DNA from: Streptomyces albicerus
Lineage (GTDB): Bacteria; Actinomycetota; Actinomycetes; Streptomycetales; Streptomycetaceae
DNA: 51,756 nt
Assembly: GCF_008905045.1 (NCBI RefSeq)
Contig: NZ_VWMY01000045.1
Location: forward strand, 1 to 51,756
Direction of reading: 5' to 3'
Part shown: positions 15,281 to 23,791 of the stretch, one piece after another
Numbering within the stretch: the stretch's first letter is position 1
Layout of the letters: each line of letters starts with the position of its first letter
The notes under the pieces: model-generated
Seen by the model: the letters and a program-made list of their open reading frames with translations, nothing else
Told to the model about the DNA's origin: nothing
Databases searched by the model: none
Program-made: the position numbers and the translations under genes

Positions 15281-17074
15281 TCACTTGGTCCACTTCCACT
15301 GCGCCGGGTGGAAGTTGGCGAGCGAGTCCTGCGAGAAGCCGCCGAGGCCGTTCCTGACGACCGAGATCTGGTAGTCGGGTGCCGGGAGCCAGATGACCGG
15401 CAGGTCCTTCGCGACGGCCGCGCTGTAGTCCCGTACGGCCTGCGACGAGGCCGACGTCGTGGACGCGGTGATCAGCTTGTCGACCTCGGGGTTCGAGTAG
15501 TTGCCGAAGTTCGAGCCGCCCTTGGTCTGGAACAGCGAGTCGCCGGTCGGGAAGGCGTTGAAGTACCAGCTGCCGGCCGTGCCGAAGAACGACAGCTGCC
15601 ACTTGCAGACGGACTGGTCCGACGTGCACTGCGGGGTCTGCGAAAGCACCGAGTTGACGGGCGCGGTCTTGATCGAGAACTTGATGCCGGTCTTCTCCAG
15701 CGAGGACTGGATCGCGCTCATCATGTTGTCGGTGACGGTCGAGCCGGACTGCGACAGCACCTGCATCTCGAACTTCGTTCCCTCGGCGACGCCTTCACCG
15801 CACTGCGAGTCGCCGGTCCCCGGTTCCGTACAGACCATGACTCCGCCCTTCTCCTGCCAACCATGGCTGGTGAGGAGGGACTTGGCCGCGGACGTCGAGA
15901 ACGGGTACGGGTTGTCCTTCTGCTCCGGCGAGACGAAGTCGGACGCCTGCGCCTGCGGGACCGGGCCGTAGCCGGGCACGGCCGTGCCGTTGAAGATGAC
16001 CTTCGCAAGGCTCGTCTGGTCGATCGACCGCTGGACCGCCTGACGTGCGTACAGCTGCTTGAACACGGCACCCATGGCAGGGTTGTTGAAGTTGTACGGC
16101 ATGTACGTGATCGCCCAGCCGGACCACGGCTCGACCTTGTAGCCCTGTGCCGTGAACCGGTCCTTCTGGTCGAGGTCGGTCGCCTCGATGTAGCCGTAGT
16201 CGACGCTCCCGGAGCGCAGCGCGTTCTTCTCGGCGTCCGCCGTCGTGAAGGGGAGCAGGTTCACGGTGGCGATGTTCGCCTTCTCACCGCCGTCGTACTT
16301 CTTGTTGGCGGCGAGCACGACCTTGCCGGACGTGGAGAACGACTTGACCGAGTACGGTCCGCTGATGGTCTTCCACAGCGCGTCCTTGTCGTAGCCGGAG
16401 ATGTTCTTCGCGGCGGTGTTGAGGTACGTCCACACTTTCTTCGCGCCCGCGGCCGTGCGGTCGGCGTCGGACACCTTGGCTGACGCGTCGGTCTTGTCCC
16501 ACACGTGCTGCGGCAGTGGGGTGATCTCGCTCAGCTGGTTGGCCAGCATCCACTCGGAGTTGTAGGCCTGATCGAAGGTGATCGTGAAGTGGCGCTCGTC
16601 GACGGTCTTGAACGAGGTCCAGTTGTCCGGCGCCTTGCCGGGGTTGTAGCCCGCCCACTCCGCCTTGTTCGCCTTGATGAGGTTGAACCAGAACTCGACG
16701 TCCCGTGAGGTGATCGGCTTGCCGTCGCTCCAACTGCGGTCGCCCAGGGTGATGTCGACGCTCTTGCTGTCGGACGCGAAGTCGGCGGCGGTGGCGAGGG
16801 ACGCCTGCTTGTTCCAGGCGATCTTGCCCGTGGAGCCGTCGTACGCGACGAGCCGCTCCCAGAGGCTGTCGGCGATGGACCTGTTGTTGGTGTTGAGGTG
16901 CGCCGCCGTGCCGATCGGCAGGATCCAGTTCGGGGTGAAGTTCGCGGGCAGCGCGTAGTTGATGGAGTCGCGGGACGTGGACGACGTGTCGCTCGTCCCG
17001 GAGCAGCCCGCGAGCAGCAGTGTGCCCGCCGAGACGACGGCACCGGCGACGAGCGTCGTGCGAGCAGGGGACAT
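15281..17074 (-). CDS. peptide-type ABC transporter substrate-binding lipoprotein (family 5)
   Basis: 597 aa of the DppA/OppA/SBP_bac_5 family. The lipoprotein signal ends LLLAGCSG with Cys24. Family features are WSDGKPITSRDVEFWFNLIK around residue 115, a hinge region with YKVEPWSGWAITYMPYN and a C-terminal NPEVDKLI. It is the first gene of the importer operon. The start lies opposite the ROK regulator across a 215-bp divergent promoter region. The ligand cannot be told from sequence; an unusual or modified peptide fits the neighbouring M81 peptidase and ROK kinase. Confidence 0.9.
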   Translation of the reverse strand: MSPARTTLVAGAVVSAGTLLLAGCSGTSDTSSTSRDSINYALPANFTPNWILPIGTAAHLNTNNRSIADSLWERLVAYDGSTGKIAWNKQASLATAADFASDSKSVDITLGDRSWSDGKPITSRDVEFWFNLIKANKAEWAGYNPGKAPDNWTSFKTVDERHFTITFDQAYNSEWMLANQLSEITPLPQHVWDKTDASAKVSDADRTAAGAKKVWTYLNTAAKNISGYDKDALWKTISGPYSVKSFSTSGKVVLAANKKYDGGEKANIATVNLLPFTTADAEKNALRSGSVDYGYIEATDLDQKDRFTAQGYKVEPWSGWAITYMPYNFNNPAMGAVFKQLYARQAVQRSIDQTSLAKVIFNGTAVPGYGPVPQAQASDFVSPEQKDNPYPFSTSAAKSLLTSHGWQEKGGVMVCTEPGTGDSQCGEGVAEGTKFEMQVLSQSGSTVTDNMMSAIQSSLEKTGIKFSIKTAPVNSVLSQTPQCTSDQSVCKWQLSFFGTAGSWYFNAFPTGDSLFQTKGGSNFGNYSNPEVDKLITASTTSASSQAVRDYSAAVAKDLPVIWLPAPDYQISVVRNGLGGFSQDSLANFHPAQWKWTK

Positions 17075-17167
17075 GGCTCTCCTCAGGGTGAACAGGGGTG
17101 CACGGCGGACAACGGCGCGTGGCGGAGCCAGTCAACGACCGGAGTGTTCGAAGAAACAGGCGGGCCG

Positions 17168-17305
17168 CTGTAAAAAGTCTGTTACTGCTGTTCTGGAAAA
17201 AGTCGAGTGAGGCGGATACGGGCATACGCTCGTCGCCTCGACCCCTGGATTTCCCCCGGCTTTCCTCGACCCTGGAAGTTACTTCGTCCATGTCTGAAAA
17301 AAGTG
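17168..17305. promoter_or_regulatory. divergent promoter region with repeated A-tract motif (candidate ROK operator)
   Basis: Three copies of a CTG-(N)-AAAAA-GTC word stand out in GC-rich DNA: 17168-17179, 17193-17204 (25 bp later) and a weaker one at 17294-17305 that overlaps the first codons of the ROK regulator. ROK repressors are known to bind A/T-tract operators near their own genes. The placement between the regulator and the importer operon fits control of both; binding is inferred. Confidence 0.45.
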
Positions 17306-18492
17306 CGGTGCACCGGAGGGGTGCCACGGGCGTCTCCTCGCTGGCCGAGCGCGTTCTCGAACTCCTCGCCTCCGGGCAGGCGACCACGCGTACCGAACTC
17401 GCCGGTCTGCTCGGCGCCGCACCGTCGACGATCTCACTGACGGTCAGTCAGCTCCTGGCGCACGGCCTGGTGGCCGAGCAGGGCACGCGGTCCTCCACCG
17501 GAGGACGCCCCCGCAAGGTGCTGCGGCTCGGCGGGAGCGAGGGGTTCGCGGTCGCGGCCGACCTCGGCGGCCGGCACGCGCGCGTCGGAGTCGTACTGCC
17601 CGGCGGCGGGTCCACCGAGGTCTCCACCGTGCCGTTCGCGACGGCGGAGGGCCCCGAGACGGCACTTCCCTCACTCGCCGAGACCCTGGAAGCCCTCGCC
17701 GAGCGGCGCGGCCGGGAGCTGCTGCGCGGCGTCGGCCTGTGCCTCCCCGGCCCGGTCGATGTCGAGCCCGGCGTCGTCACGCTTCCCTCGCGCATGCCCG
17801 GCTGGAACAGATTCCCCGTCAGGGACTGGCTGGAGGACCGGTTCGGCGTACCGGCCGCGATCGAGAACGACGCCAACTGCATGGCCGTGGGCGAGCACAG
17901 CGTCCAGCCCGCCGAGCGCCGCCAGTCGATCATGGTGAAGATGGGCTCGGCCATCGGCGCCGGTGTCATCGCCGACGGGCGGCTGTACCGGGGCGCGACC
18001 GGCGCCGCCGGCGAGATCACCCACGTCCGGGTCGAGGCGGGCCACGACACCCCCTGCTCCTGCGGCAACACCGGCTGCCTGGAGACGGTCGCCTCGGGCG
18101 CCGCGCTGGTACGGATCCTGCGCGAGCGCGGCCTCGACGTCGCGTCCATCGAGGACGTCGTACGCCTCGCCTCCGACGCCGACCCGGAGGCGACACGCGC
18201 GGTCCGGCAGGCCGGCCGCTACCTCGGCATGGTCCTGTCCGCGAACGTCAACTTCTTCAACCCCGACGCCGTGTACCTCGGCGGCCTGCTCTCGACGCTC
18301 GAACCGTTCGTGGCCGCCGTACGCAGCCAGTTGTACGAGGGCTGCCACCCCCTGGTCACCAAGCACCTGGTGATCGAGCGGGCGAGCCTGGGCGCGGACG
18401 CGGGGCTGGTAGGCGCGGGCCAGTTCGCGCTCCAACGGGCCCTGGCGCATGCACTGCACGCGGCCACCGGCAGCGTCCCTGCCCACCCCTGA
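17290..18492 (+). CDS. ROK-family transcriptional regulator
   Basis: 400 aa. The N-terminal winged helix spans ~15-80 (TRTELAGLLGAAPSTISLTV, then the wing SSTGGRPRKVLRL). The ROK sugar-binding domain follows, with ENDANCMAVGEH and the full metal motif CSCGNTGCLE. The chosen ATG at 17290 gives MSEKSAVHRRG; the longer upstream reading is not protein-like and would cross the promoter. It is divergent from the peptide importer operon and 32 bp upstream of the M81 peptidase gene, so it probably represses both until an inducer binds. Confidence 0.88.
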   Translation: MSEKSAVHRRGATGVSSLAERVLELLASGQATTRTELAGLLGAAPSTISLTVSQLLAHGLVAEQGTRSSTGGRPRKVLRLGGSEGFAVAADLGGRHARVGVVLPGGGSTEVSTVPFATAEGPETALPSLAETLEALAERRGRELLRGVGLCLPGPVDVEPGVVTLPSRMPGWNRFPVRDWLEDRFGVPAAIENDANCMAVGEHSVQPAERRQSIMVKMGSAIGAGVIADGRLYRGATGAAGEITHVRVEAGHDTPCSCGNTGCLETVASGAALVRILRERGLDVASIEDVVRLASDADPEATRAVRQAGRYLGMVLSANVNFFNPDAVYLGGLLSTLEPFVAAVRSQLYEGCHPLVTKHLVIERASLGADAGLVGAGQFALQRALAHALHAATGSVPAHP

Positions 18493-18524
18493 CACCCGTC
18501 ACCGTCATCATCGTGCGAGGAGCC

Positions 18525-20054
18525 ATGCCACAATCCCGTACTCCCGTCGCCCGCCCCGTGATCGCCATCGCCGGGCTCGGCATCGAGTCGTCGACCTTCT
18601 CGCCGGCACGGACCGAGGCGCCCGCCTTCCACCCGCAGCGTGGCGCGGACGTCCTGACGCGCTATCAGTTCCTCGCGCCCGGCACACCGTTGGGAGCCGC
18701 CGCGGACTGGCGCGGCGCGCTGGTCGGCAAGGCGCTGCCCGGCGGCACGGTGACGGCAGCCGCGTACGCCGAACTCTCCGATGAACTCATCGCCCGTCTC
18801 GCGGAGTTGGGACACCTCGACGGCCTGTGGTTCGACATCCACGGCGCCATGACGGTGGAGGGCGTCGACGACGCCGAGGCGGAGCTGCTGGCCCACATCC
18901 GCGAGACGATCGGCCCGGACGTGATCGTGTCCACCTCGATGGACCTGCACGGCAACGTCTCGCGCGAACTCGCCCACCTGAGCGACCTGATCACCTGCTA
19001 CCGCATGGCCCCGCACGAGGACGCCATGGAGACGAAGGAGCGGGCGGCCCGCAACCTCGTGGACCTCCTGACGACCGGCGCACCCCGCCCGGTCAAGGCC
19101 TGGATCCCGGTACCCGTACTCCTCGCGGGCGAGCAGACCTCGACGCGCATCGAACCCGCGAAGAGCGTGTACGCGGCCGTCGACGAGGTGGAGGCGACCG
19201 AGGGTGTGACGGACGCGGCGATCTGGGTCGGGTACGCGTGGGCGGACGAGCCGCGCAACCGGGCCGCGGTCGTGGTCACGGGCCAGTCCGAGGCCGCCGT
19301 CACCGCGGGCGCGGAACGCCTGGCACGCGGCTTCTGGGAGGCACGGCACGACTTCGACTTCGTCGCCCCGACGGACTCACTGGACGGATGCCTGGACGAG
19401 GCCCTGGCCTCCTCCGAGGCGAACCGGCCCTACTTCATCAGCGACACCGGCGACAACCCGACGGCGGGCGGCGCGGGCGACGTCACCTGGGGACTCGAAC
19501 GAGTGCTGTCCCGACCGGAGTTCAAGGACCTGACCGGCCCCACGGTCATCTACGCCTCGCTCCCGGGCCCGGCCGCGGTGGCGGAGGCGGTGCGGGCGGG
19601 CGTGGGCGCGACCGTCACGGTCACGGCGGGCGCGGAGATCGACGACCGGCACGCCGGTCCGCTCACCATGACGGGCGTGGTCCACGCGATCCGCCACGGC
19701 GACCCGCACGCGGAGACGGAGGCGGTACTGCGGGTCGGCAGCGTGTACGTGATCCTCACCGCGCTCCGCAAGCCGTACCACCACGAACACGACTTCACCG
19801 ACCTGGAGTTGACCCCCCGCACAGCCGACATCGTCATCGTCAAGATCGGCTACCTGGAGCCCGAACTCTTCGCCATGGCGACCGCCTGGAAGATGGCCCT
19901 CACCCCGGGCGGCGTCGACCAGAACCTCGTCCGCCTGGGCCATCACCGCATCCGCCGCCCGATGTTCCCGTTCGACCACGAGATGCAGCCCCCGGACCTG
20001 ACGGCCCGAATAATCACGCCGTCGAACGCCCCACTAGCCGCAGAAGACGAGTAA
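18525..20054 (+). CDS. M81-family metallopeptidase (MlrC-like)
   Basis: 509 aa. The N-terminal DUF1485/M81 domain starts with IAIAGLGIESSTFSP; metal-ligand candidates are the D and H of WFDIHGAM (~residue 102) and the D and H of SMDLHGN (~136), with YRMAPHEDAMETKERA after them. The C-terminal MlrC domain contains DTGDNPTAGGAGDVTW and KIGYLEPELF. The family is named for MlrC of the microcystin degradation pathway, but most members have unknown peptide or amide substrates. The ATG follows a GAGGAG ribosome site. With the importer and ROK proteins it suggests uptake and intracellular cleavage of a specific compound. Confidence 0.88.
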   Translation: MPQSRTPVARPVIAIAGLGIESSTFSPARTEAPAFHPQRGADVLTRYQFLAPGTPLGAAADWRGALVGKALPGGTVTAAAYAELSDELIARLAELGHLDGLWFDIHGAMTVEGVDDAEAELLAHIRETIGPDVIVSTSMDLHGNVSRELAHLSDLITCYRMAPHEDAMETKERAARNLVDLLTTGAPRPVKAWIPVPVLLAGEQTSTRIEPAKSVYAAVDEVEATEGVTDAAIWVGYAWADEPRNRAAVVVTGQSEAAVTAGAERLARGFWEARHDFDFVAPTDSLDGCLDEALASSEANRPYFISDTGDNPTAGGAGDVTWGLERVLSRPEFKDLTGPTVIYASLPGPAAVAEAVRAGVGATVTVTAGAEIDDRHAGPLTMTGVVHAIRHGDPHAETEAVLRVGSVYVILTALRKPYHHEHDFTDLELTPRTADIVIVKIGYLEPELFAMATAWKMALTPGGVDQNLVRLGHHRIRRPMFPFDHEMQPPDLTARIITPSNAPLAAEDE

Positions 20055-20078
20055 CCCGCGCCCCGTAAGGGGCGCGGG
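20055..20078 (+). terminator. perfect 10-bp hairpin with GTAA loop after the M81 gene
   Basis: CCCGCGCCCC pairs with GGGGCGCGGG around GTAA, directly after the stop codon at 20052-20054. This hairpin plus the following GAACTGCGCGAC matches, as I recall it, a sequence commonly found after genes in Streptomyces. Confidence 0.7.
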
Positions 20079-20090
20079 GAACTGCGCGAC

Positions 20091-20172
20091 CAGCCCCCAC
20101 CGGCCCGCAGGGAACGATCAGCCCCCACCGGCCCGCAGGGAACGACCAACCCCCACCGGGCCGCAGGCAAAT
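20091..20172 (+). repeat. 28-bp tandem repeat, three copies
   Basis: Units of the form CAGCCCCCACCGGCCCGCAG plus GGAACGAY begin at 20091, 20119 and 20147; the third is diverged and partial. There are no unique spacers, so this is not CRISPR. It lies between the M81 peptidase and the methyltransferase, in the downstream part of the terminator module. Confidence 0.75.
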
Positions 20173-20193
20173 CACCAGGCACCCAGCGGAGCG

Positions 20194-21024
20194 CTACGGC
20201 TTGCGGGCCACCGCCCCGTACATCGCGATGTCCTCGTCCCGAATACCCTCACCACTGGTCGCGTCCGGGTGCCACTTGTGGACCTGGACGATGCCGGGCT
20301 CGACGAGTTCGAGGCCCTCGAAGAACTCGTGGGCCTCGTCGATCGTGCGCAGGCGCATCGGCATGTTGCGGGCCGCGTACTCGCGGGCGACTCGGCCCAC
20401 ATCCTCCGGCGCGAACTCGGCGGTGCCGATGGACATCGCGAGGTAGCTGCCGGAGGGGAGGGGCTCCAGGAGGCGGCGGACGATGCCGACCGCGTCGTCC
20501 TCGTCGAGCACGAAGTGGACGATCGCGATCACGGTCAGCGCGACCGGCTTGCCCAGGTCGAGGGTCTCGCGGAACTCGGGGGAGTCGAGGATGGCCTCCG
20601 GGTGCTGGAAGTCGGCCTCGATGTACGCCGTCCTCCCCTCGGGCGTGCTGGCCAGCAGACCCTGGGAGAGGGTGAGGACGATCGGGTCGTTGTCGACGTA
20701 GACGACCCGTGACTCGGGGGCCACCGACTGGGCGATCTCGTGCAGGTTGGGGGAGGTGGGGATACCCGTGCCGATGTCGAGGAACTGGCGTATGCCCGCC
20801 TCCTTCGCCAGATAGGCCACCGCGCGGTTCATCCAGTCGCGGTTGGCCTTCATGTGGATCGGCAGGGCGGGCCACTCCCGCGACATGGCGTCGCCCGCCT
20901 CCTTGTCGGCGGGGTAGTAGTCCTTACCGCCCAGGATGTAGTCGTAGATGCGTGCCGAGTGGGCGTTCTCGGTGTCGATTCGGTCGGCCGGCCATCCGTT
21001 GTCGGGCAAGGTCGCCCCTCCCAT
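20194..21024 (-). CDS. SAM-dependent methyltransferase, DUF574 / Methyltransf_19 family
   Basis: 276 aa. The family N-terminal motif is ENAHSARIYDYILGGKDYYP, the SAM-binding loop FLDIGTGIPTSPNLHE (~residues 83-98), and an acidic strand-2 end YVDNDPIV. These proteins are expanded in Streptomyces and mostly of unknown substrate. The ATG at 21024 is preferred over the TTG one codon upstream; no strong ribosome site is visible. It stands alone, with an 18-bp tandem repeat upstream. Confidence 0.85.
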   Translation of the reverse strand: MGGATLPDNGWPADRIDTENAHSARIYDYILGGKDYYPADKEAGDAMSREWPALPIHMKANRDWMNRAVAYLAKEAGIRQFLDIGTGIPTSPNLHEIAQSVAPESRVVYVDNDPIVLTLSQGLLASTPEGRTAYIEADFQHPEAILDSPEFRETLDLGKPVALTVIAIVHFVLDEDDAVGIVRRLLEPLPSGSYLAMSIGTAEFAPEDVGRVAREYAARNMPMRLRTIDEAHEFFEGLELVEPGIVQVHKWHPDATSGEGIRDEDIAMYGAVARKP

Positions 21025-21081
21025 CAAGTCGTCGGTTCAGAGTCAACGCTCAGGAAAATCAAGGGTGTTCAGAGAAGCAGG

Positions 21082-21117
21082 AGTGATCAGGAAAGCAGCA
21101 GTGATCAGGAAAGCAGG
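21082..21117. repeat. 18-bp tandem repeat upstream of the methyltransferase
   Basis: AGTGATCAGGAAAGCAGC (21082-21099) is followed by the same word with one change (21100-21117), and a diverged third unit precedes them (GTGTTCAGAGAAGCAGG from ~21065). It lies 58-93 bp before the methyltransferase ATG, in a promoter-like position and of lower GC than its surroundings. Confidence 0.65.
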
Positions 21118-21165
21118 GGTGTCGCGGAACGGGAACAGCGGGTGCCTCGGCGGACCGCGGTCGCC

Positions 21166-21402
21166 TCAGAGCAGGAAGTCGGCGTCACCCGCCTTCACGC
21201 CCGCCAGGAAGCTCGTCATCTCGCGGGGAGTGAAAACCAGCGCGGGTCCGTCGGGATCGGTCGACTGGCGCAGCGCGACCCGGCCGTCGCCGAGTTTCTT
21301 CGCCTCGATGCAGGCGCCGCCCGCGTCGTCGCTCCACGGCTTGTGCCAGCCGCGCGCGCCGAGTTCCCGGGACGGCATTCCGTTGCGTATGTGGTGGTGC
21401 AC
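21166..21402 (-). CDS. DUF397 protein
   Basis: 78 aa. DUF397 features are the RGWHKPWSDDAGGACIE stretch near residue 18 and a terminal DGPALVFTPREMTSFLAGVK. The GTG at 21402 lies one base after the XRE regulator stop, and AAGGAGCT within the end of that gene serves as ribosome site. DUF397 proteins usually follow an XRE/DUF5753 regulator and are thought to be its small partner; BldB and WhiJ-associated proteins are known examples. The longer reading to 21504 is the XRE gene in another frame. Confidence 0.85.
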   Translation of the reverse strand: MHHHIRNGMPSRELGARGWHKPWSDDAGGACIEAKKLGDGRVALRQSTDPDGPALVFTPREMTSFLAGVKAGDADFLL

Positions 21403-21403
21403 G

Positions 21404-22279
21404 TCAGAGCTCCTTGCGTATCGCACCGAGGAGAGCCTCGGTCTTTCTGGCGGGCGCCGACTGGGCGCCCAGCCGGTCCAGGGCCTCGCGATAGACCACG
21501 ACATCGTCGTCCTTGTCCAGATAGACAGCGCCCACCATGCCGCTGAGGTAGACGATGTCCGGCAGTTCGCGCGCCCGGAACCGGAACAGGTGGAAAGCGC
21601 CGGCCCGCATGGCCGGGTGCGGGCCGTTCTTGAACGGCATGATCTGCAAGGTCACTTGGGGCAGTGAGTTGACCTCGATCAGATGGTCGATCTGGGCGCG
21701 CATCACCTCGGGCCCGCCGACCGGCCACCGCAGCACCGTCTCGTCCATCACGATCCACACACGCGGCGGCGAGGGGCGGGACAGCAGTTCCTGGCGTCGC
21801 ATACGCAGCGCGACCCTGCGCTCCGTCGCCTCGGCCGAGGCGTGCGGATTGCCGGCGCCCAGCAGGGCGCGCGCGTACTCCTCGGTCTGTAGCAGACCGT
21901 GCACGAACTGCGCCTCGTACGCGCGGATCTGCAGGGCCGCCTGCTCCAGGCTCAGATACGCGGAGAACCAGTCCGGCAGTACGTCACGGTACGTGTGCCA
22001 CCAGCCACGCTTGTTGGCCTCGCGGACCGACTTCAGGAAGGTGTCGATCTCCTGCTGGTCCGTCACGCCGTAGATCTGGAGCAGCTTCTCGGCGTCCGCG
22101 AGCCGGAGCCGGGCCACCTTGGCCGCTTCCATGCGGCGGATCGTGGAGTGGCTGACCCCGATCGCCGCGCCCGCCTGCTCGTACGTCAGCCCGGCCCGGG
22201 TGCGCAGCTCCTCGAGCTGCCTGCCGAGGATCATGCGCAGGACAGTGGGCGCGCCGCCCCAGTCGGTCTCCGCGGTCAC
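21404..22279 (-). CDS. XRE-family regulator with DUF5753 (WhiJ-like)
   Basis: 291 aa from a GTG start. The helix-turn-helix occupies ~residues 15-70 (RTRAGLTYEQAGAAIGVSHS, then TIRRMEAAK). From ~105 the DUF5753 domain follows (AYLSLEQAALQIRAYEAQFV, LQTEEYARALL). Forms a translationally coupled pair with the DUF397 gene and is divergent from an HATPase_c_2 gene, the standard WhiJ-type layout. Family members with known roles affect Streptomyces development; this copy's target is unknown. Confidence 0.88.
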   Translation of the reverse strand: MTAETDWGGAPTVLRMILGRQLEELRTRAGLTYEQAGAAIGVSHSTIRRMEAAKVARLRLADAEKLLQIYGVTDQQEIDTFLKSVREANKRGWWHTYRDVLPDWFSAYLSLEQAALQIRAYEAQFVHGLLQTEEYARALLGAGNPHASAEATERRVALRMRRQELLSRPSPPRVWIVMDETVLRWPVGGPEVMRAQIDHLIEVNSLPQVTLQIMPFKNGPHPAMRAGAFHLFRFRARELPDIVYLSGMVGAVYLDKDDDVVVYREALDRLGAQSAPARKTEALLGAIRKEL

Positions 22280-22594
22280 GCCTTACCCCCTCACAGCGGG
22301 TCAGAGGTCGCAGTCTGTCACGATCATCCATTCGACTGGGGCAGCATGCACCTCGCACTCTGCAATTTTCAACTTGTCGGTTGCGGGGTGTTGTTGGCAG
22401 GTGTCACAGTGGGGCGTACCGTCCCGGCCAGTGAACGACGAGACGATGCGGCCAAGTTGGGGGAGACCGAGCCGCGACGCGTCACGTGGCACAGCGAGCA
22501 GCACGGAGTAGTACGCGGCTCGCGGTGAACCGGTCCGTGCGGTACCGGCGCCGGCCTGACCCCCGGTGCGAAGGCAGACGAAAGGCGAACGGCG
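22280..22594. promoter_or_regulatory. divergent promoter region between XRE and ATPase genes
   Basis: The 315 bp include a local A/T-rich patch (TGCAATTTTCAACTTG, ~22360-22376) that stands out from the GC-rich surroundings. No ORF is supported. It probably carries promoters for both neighbours; no clear palindrome was found. Confidence 0.35.
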
Positions 22595-23221
22595 ATGGCT
22601 CCGCCCTCCCTCACCAAGCCATTGGGCCGACTGCCCGCGGACGAACACCCCCACAGAGCAGGCGTGTTCGGGATACCCCCGACCCCCGCCTCGGTGGGCG
22701 TGGCCCGACGGAACGTGCGCGAGCTGCTGAGCGAATGGGGCACGGACCCCGAGACCTGCGACAACGCGCTGTTGGTGACCTCCGAGCTCGTCACCAACGC
22801 GCTCACGCACACGGCGAGCGAGTGGATCGTCTGCAGGCTGCGCACCGCCGGGGAGCGGCTCCACATAGAGGTCGAGGACCAGAACCGCGGTCTGACGCTC
22901 CCCGCACAGCGCCGGCCGGGGCCCGACGAGCAGGGCGGCCGCGGGCTCATGCTGGTCGGCATGCTCAGCAGCGACTGGGGAGTCAGAGACACCGCGGACG
23001 GGACCGGACGCATCGTCTGGGCCGTCCTGCCGTCACAGCCGGTGACATCACAGCCGACGCCGTCGGAGCCAATGCCGTCGGAGTCGACGTCGTCGGAATC
23101 CGCGTCGTCGGAGTCACGAGAATTCGCCTCCACCGGGCTCGCGCCCACCACGCACCTCACCCGGCCCACCCCCCACTCGGCCGAAGGACCCCTGCCTCAT
23201 GGAACCGAAGTACGCTCCTGA
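22595..23221 (+). CDS. anti-sigma-factor-like ATP-binding protein (HATPase_c_2)
   Basis: 208 aa. The GHKL fold shows N-box LLVTSELVTNALTHT (~residues 65-80), G1-like EVEDQNRG and GGRGLMLVGMLSSDWGV. These RsbW-like proteins bind ATP and typically control sigma factors or anti-anti-sigma proteins. After ~150 the tail is a degenerate Ser/Pro/Glu repeat (TPSEPMPSESTSSESASSES), probably unstructured. Divergent from the XRE/DUF397 pair, and its end overlaps the next gene by 23 bp. Confidence 0.85.
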   Translation: MAPPSLTKPLGRLPADEHPHRAGVFGIPPTPASVGVARRNVRELLSEWGTDPETCDNALLVTSELVTNALTHTASEWIVCRLRTAGERLHIEVEDQNRGLTLPAQRRPGPDEQGGRGLMLVGMLSSDWGVRDTADGTGRIVWAVLPSQPVTSQPTPSEPMPSESTSSESASSESREFASTGLAPTTHLTRPTPHSAEGPLPHGTEVRS

Positions 23222-23681
23222 CCTGCGGCGATCGCCCACGTCCGACCGACGGCCACCTACGTCCGCGACGCTCCTGTCCGAGCGTCCAGGGCGCCTGGTC
23301 ATCCCCGCGCAGCTGCGCACCGGCCTGGGGTGCGACGCCGTGGGCACGTCCCGGGAACACGGCGAACGCATCCTGGACTGCCTGCCCCGCGTCGGCTGTG
23401 TCTTCGCCGACGACTCCGACGGCGATGAGCGATGGTGGTGGATCGTCCCCTCCGGATCCCAGATAGGCGTCACCTGGCCGTCCTCCACCACCTACACCGT
23501 CGGTGCCCGGCTGGCCGACCCGTCCTGGACGCGAGCCCTCCGCGGTCCCTTCGCCGACCGGCCCCGCCTGATCCACAGCCCGGTGGGGGACTCGCCCTAC
23601 ACCCCGCCGATCCCCCTGTACTTCCTCACGTGCCGCCTCGCCGGCAGCGTTCCGCGGTGGTCCCTCGGCGCAGCGGGCTGA
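23199..23681 (+). CDS. hypothetical protein (160 aa), coupled to the ATPase gene
   Basis: The ATG lies inside the end of the HATPase gene, 23 bp before its stop. The N-terminus is Arg/Ser/Pro-rich; the centre has CVFADDSDGDERWWWIVPSG and GVTWPSSTTYTVGARL; there is no signal peptide or membrane segment. I do not recognise the family. The position suggests a partner of the ATPase. Confidence 0.6.
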   Translation: MEPKYAPDLRRSPTSDRRPPTSATLLSERPGRLVIPAQLRTGLGCDAVGTSREHGERILDCLPRVGCVFADDSDGDERWWWIVPSGSQIGVTWPSSTTYTVGARLADPSWTRALRGPFADRPRLIHSPVGDSPYTPPIPLYFLTCRLAGSVPRWSLGAAG

Positions 23682-23791
23682 ACCGTTTCCGCCCCCGCGT
23701 GCCGGCGCCCTCCTCCCGATGTGAACGGCCCGACCACGTCTCACGTAGACGTATGCGACAAGGCGAACGCGGTGGAGGATGACGGGCGACC

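Noticed and set aside
20091..20172. CRISPR-like array
   Set aside because: Units are directly adjacent with no unique spacers and no cas genes nearby.
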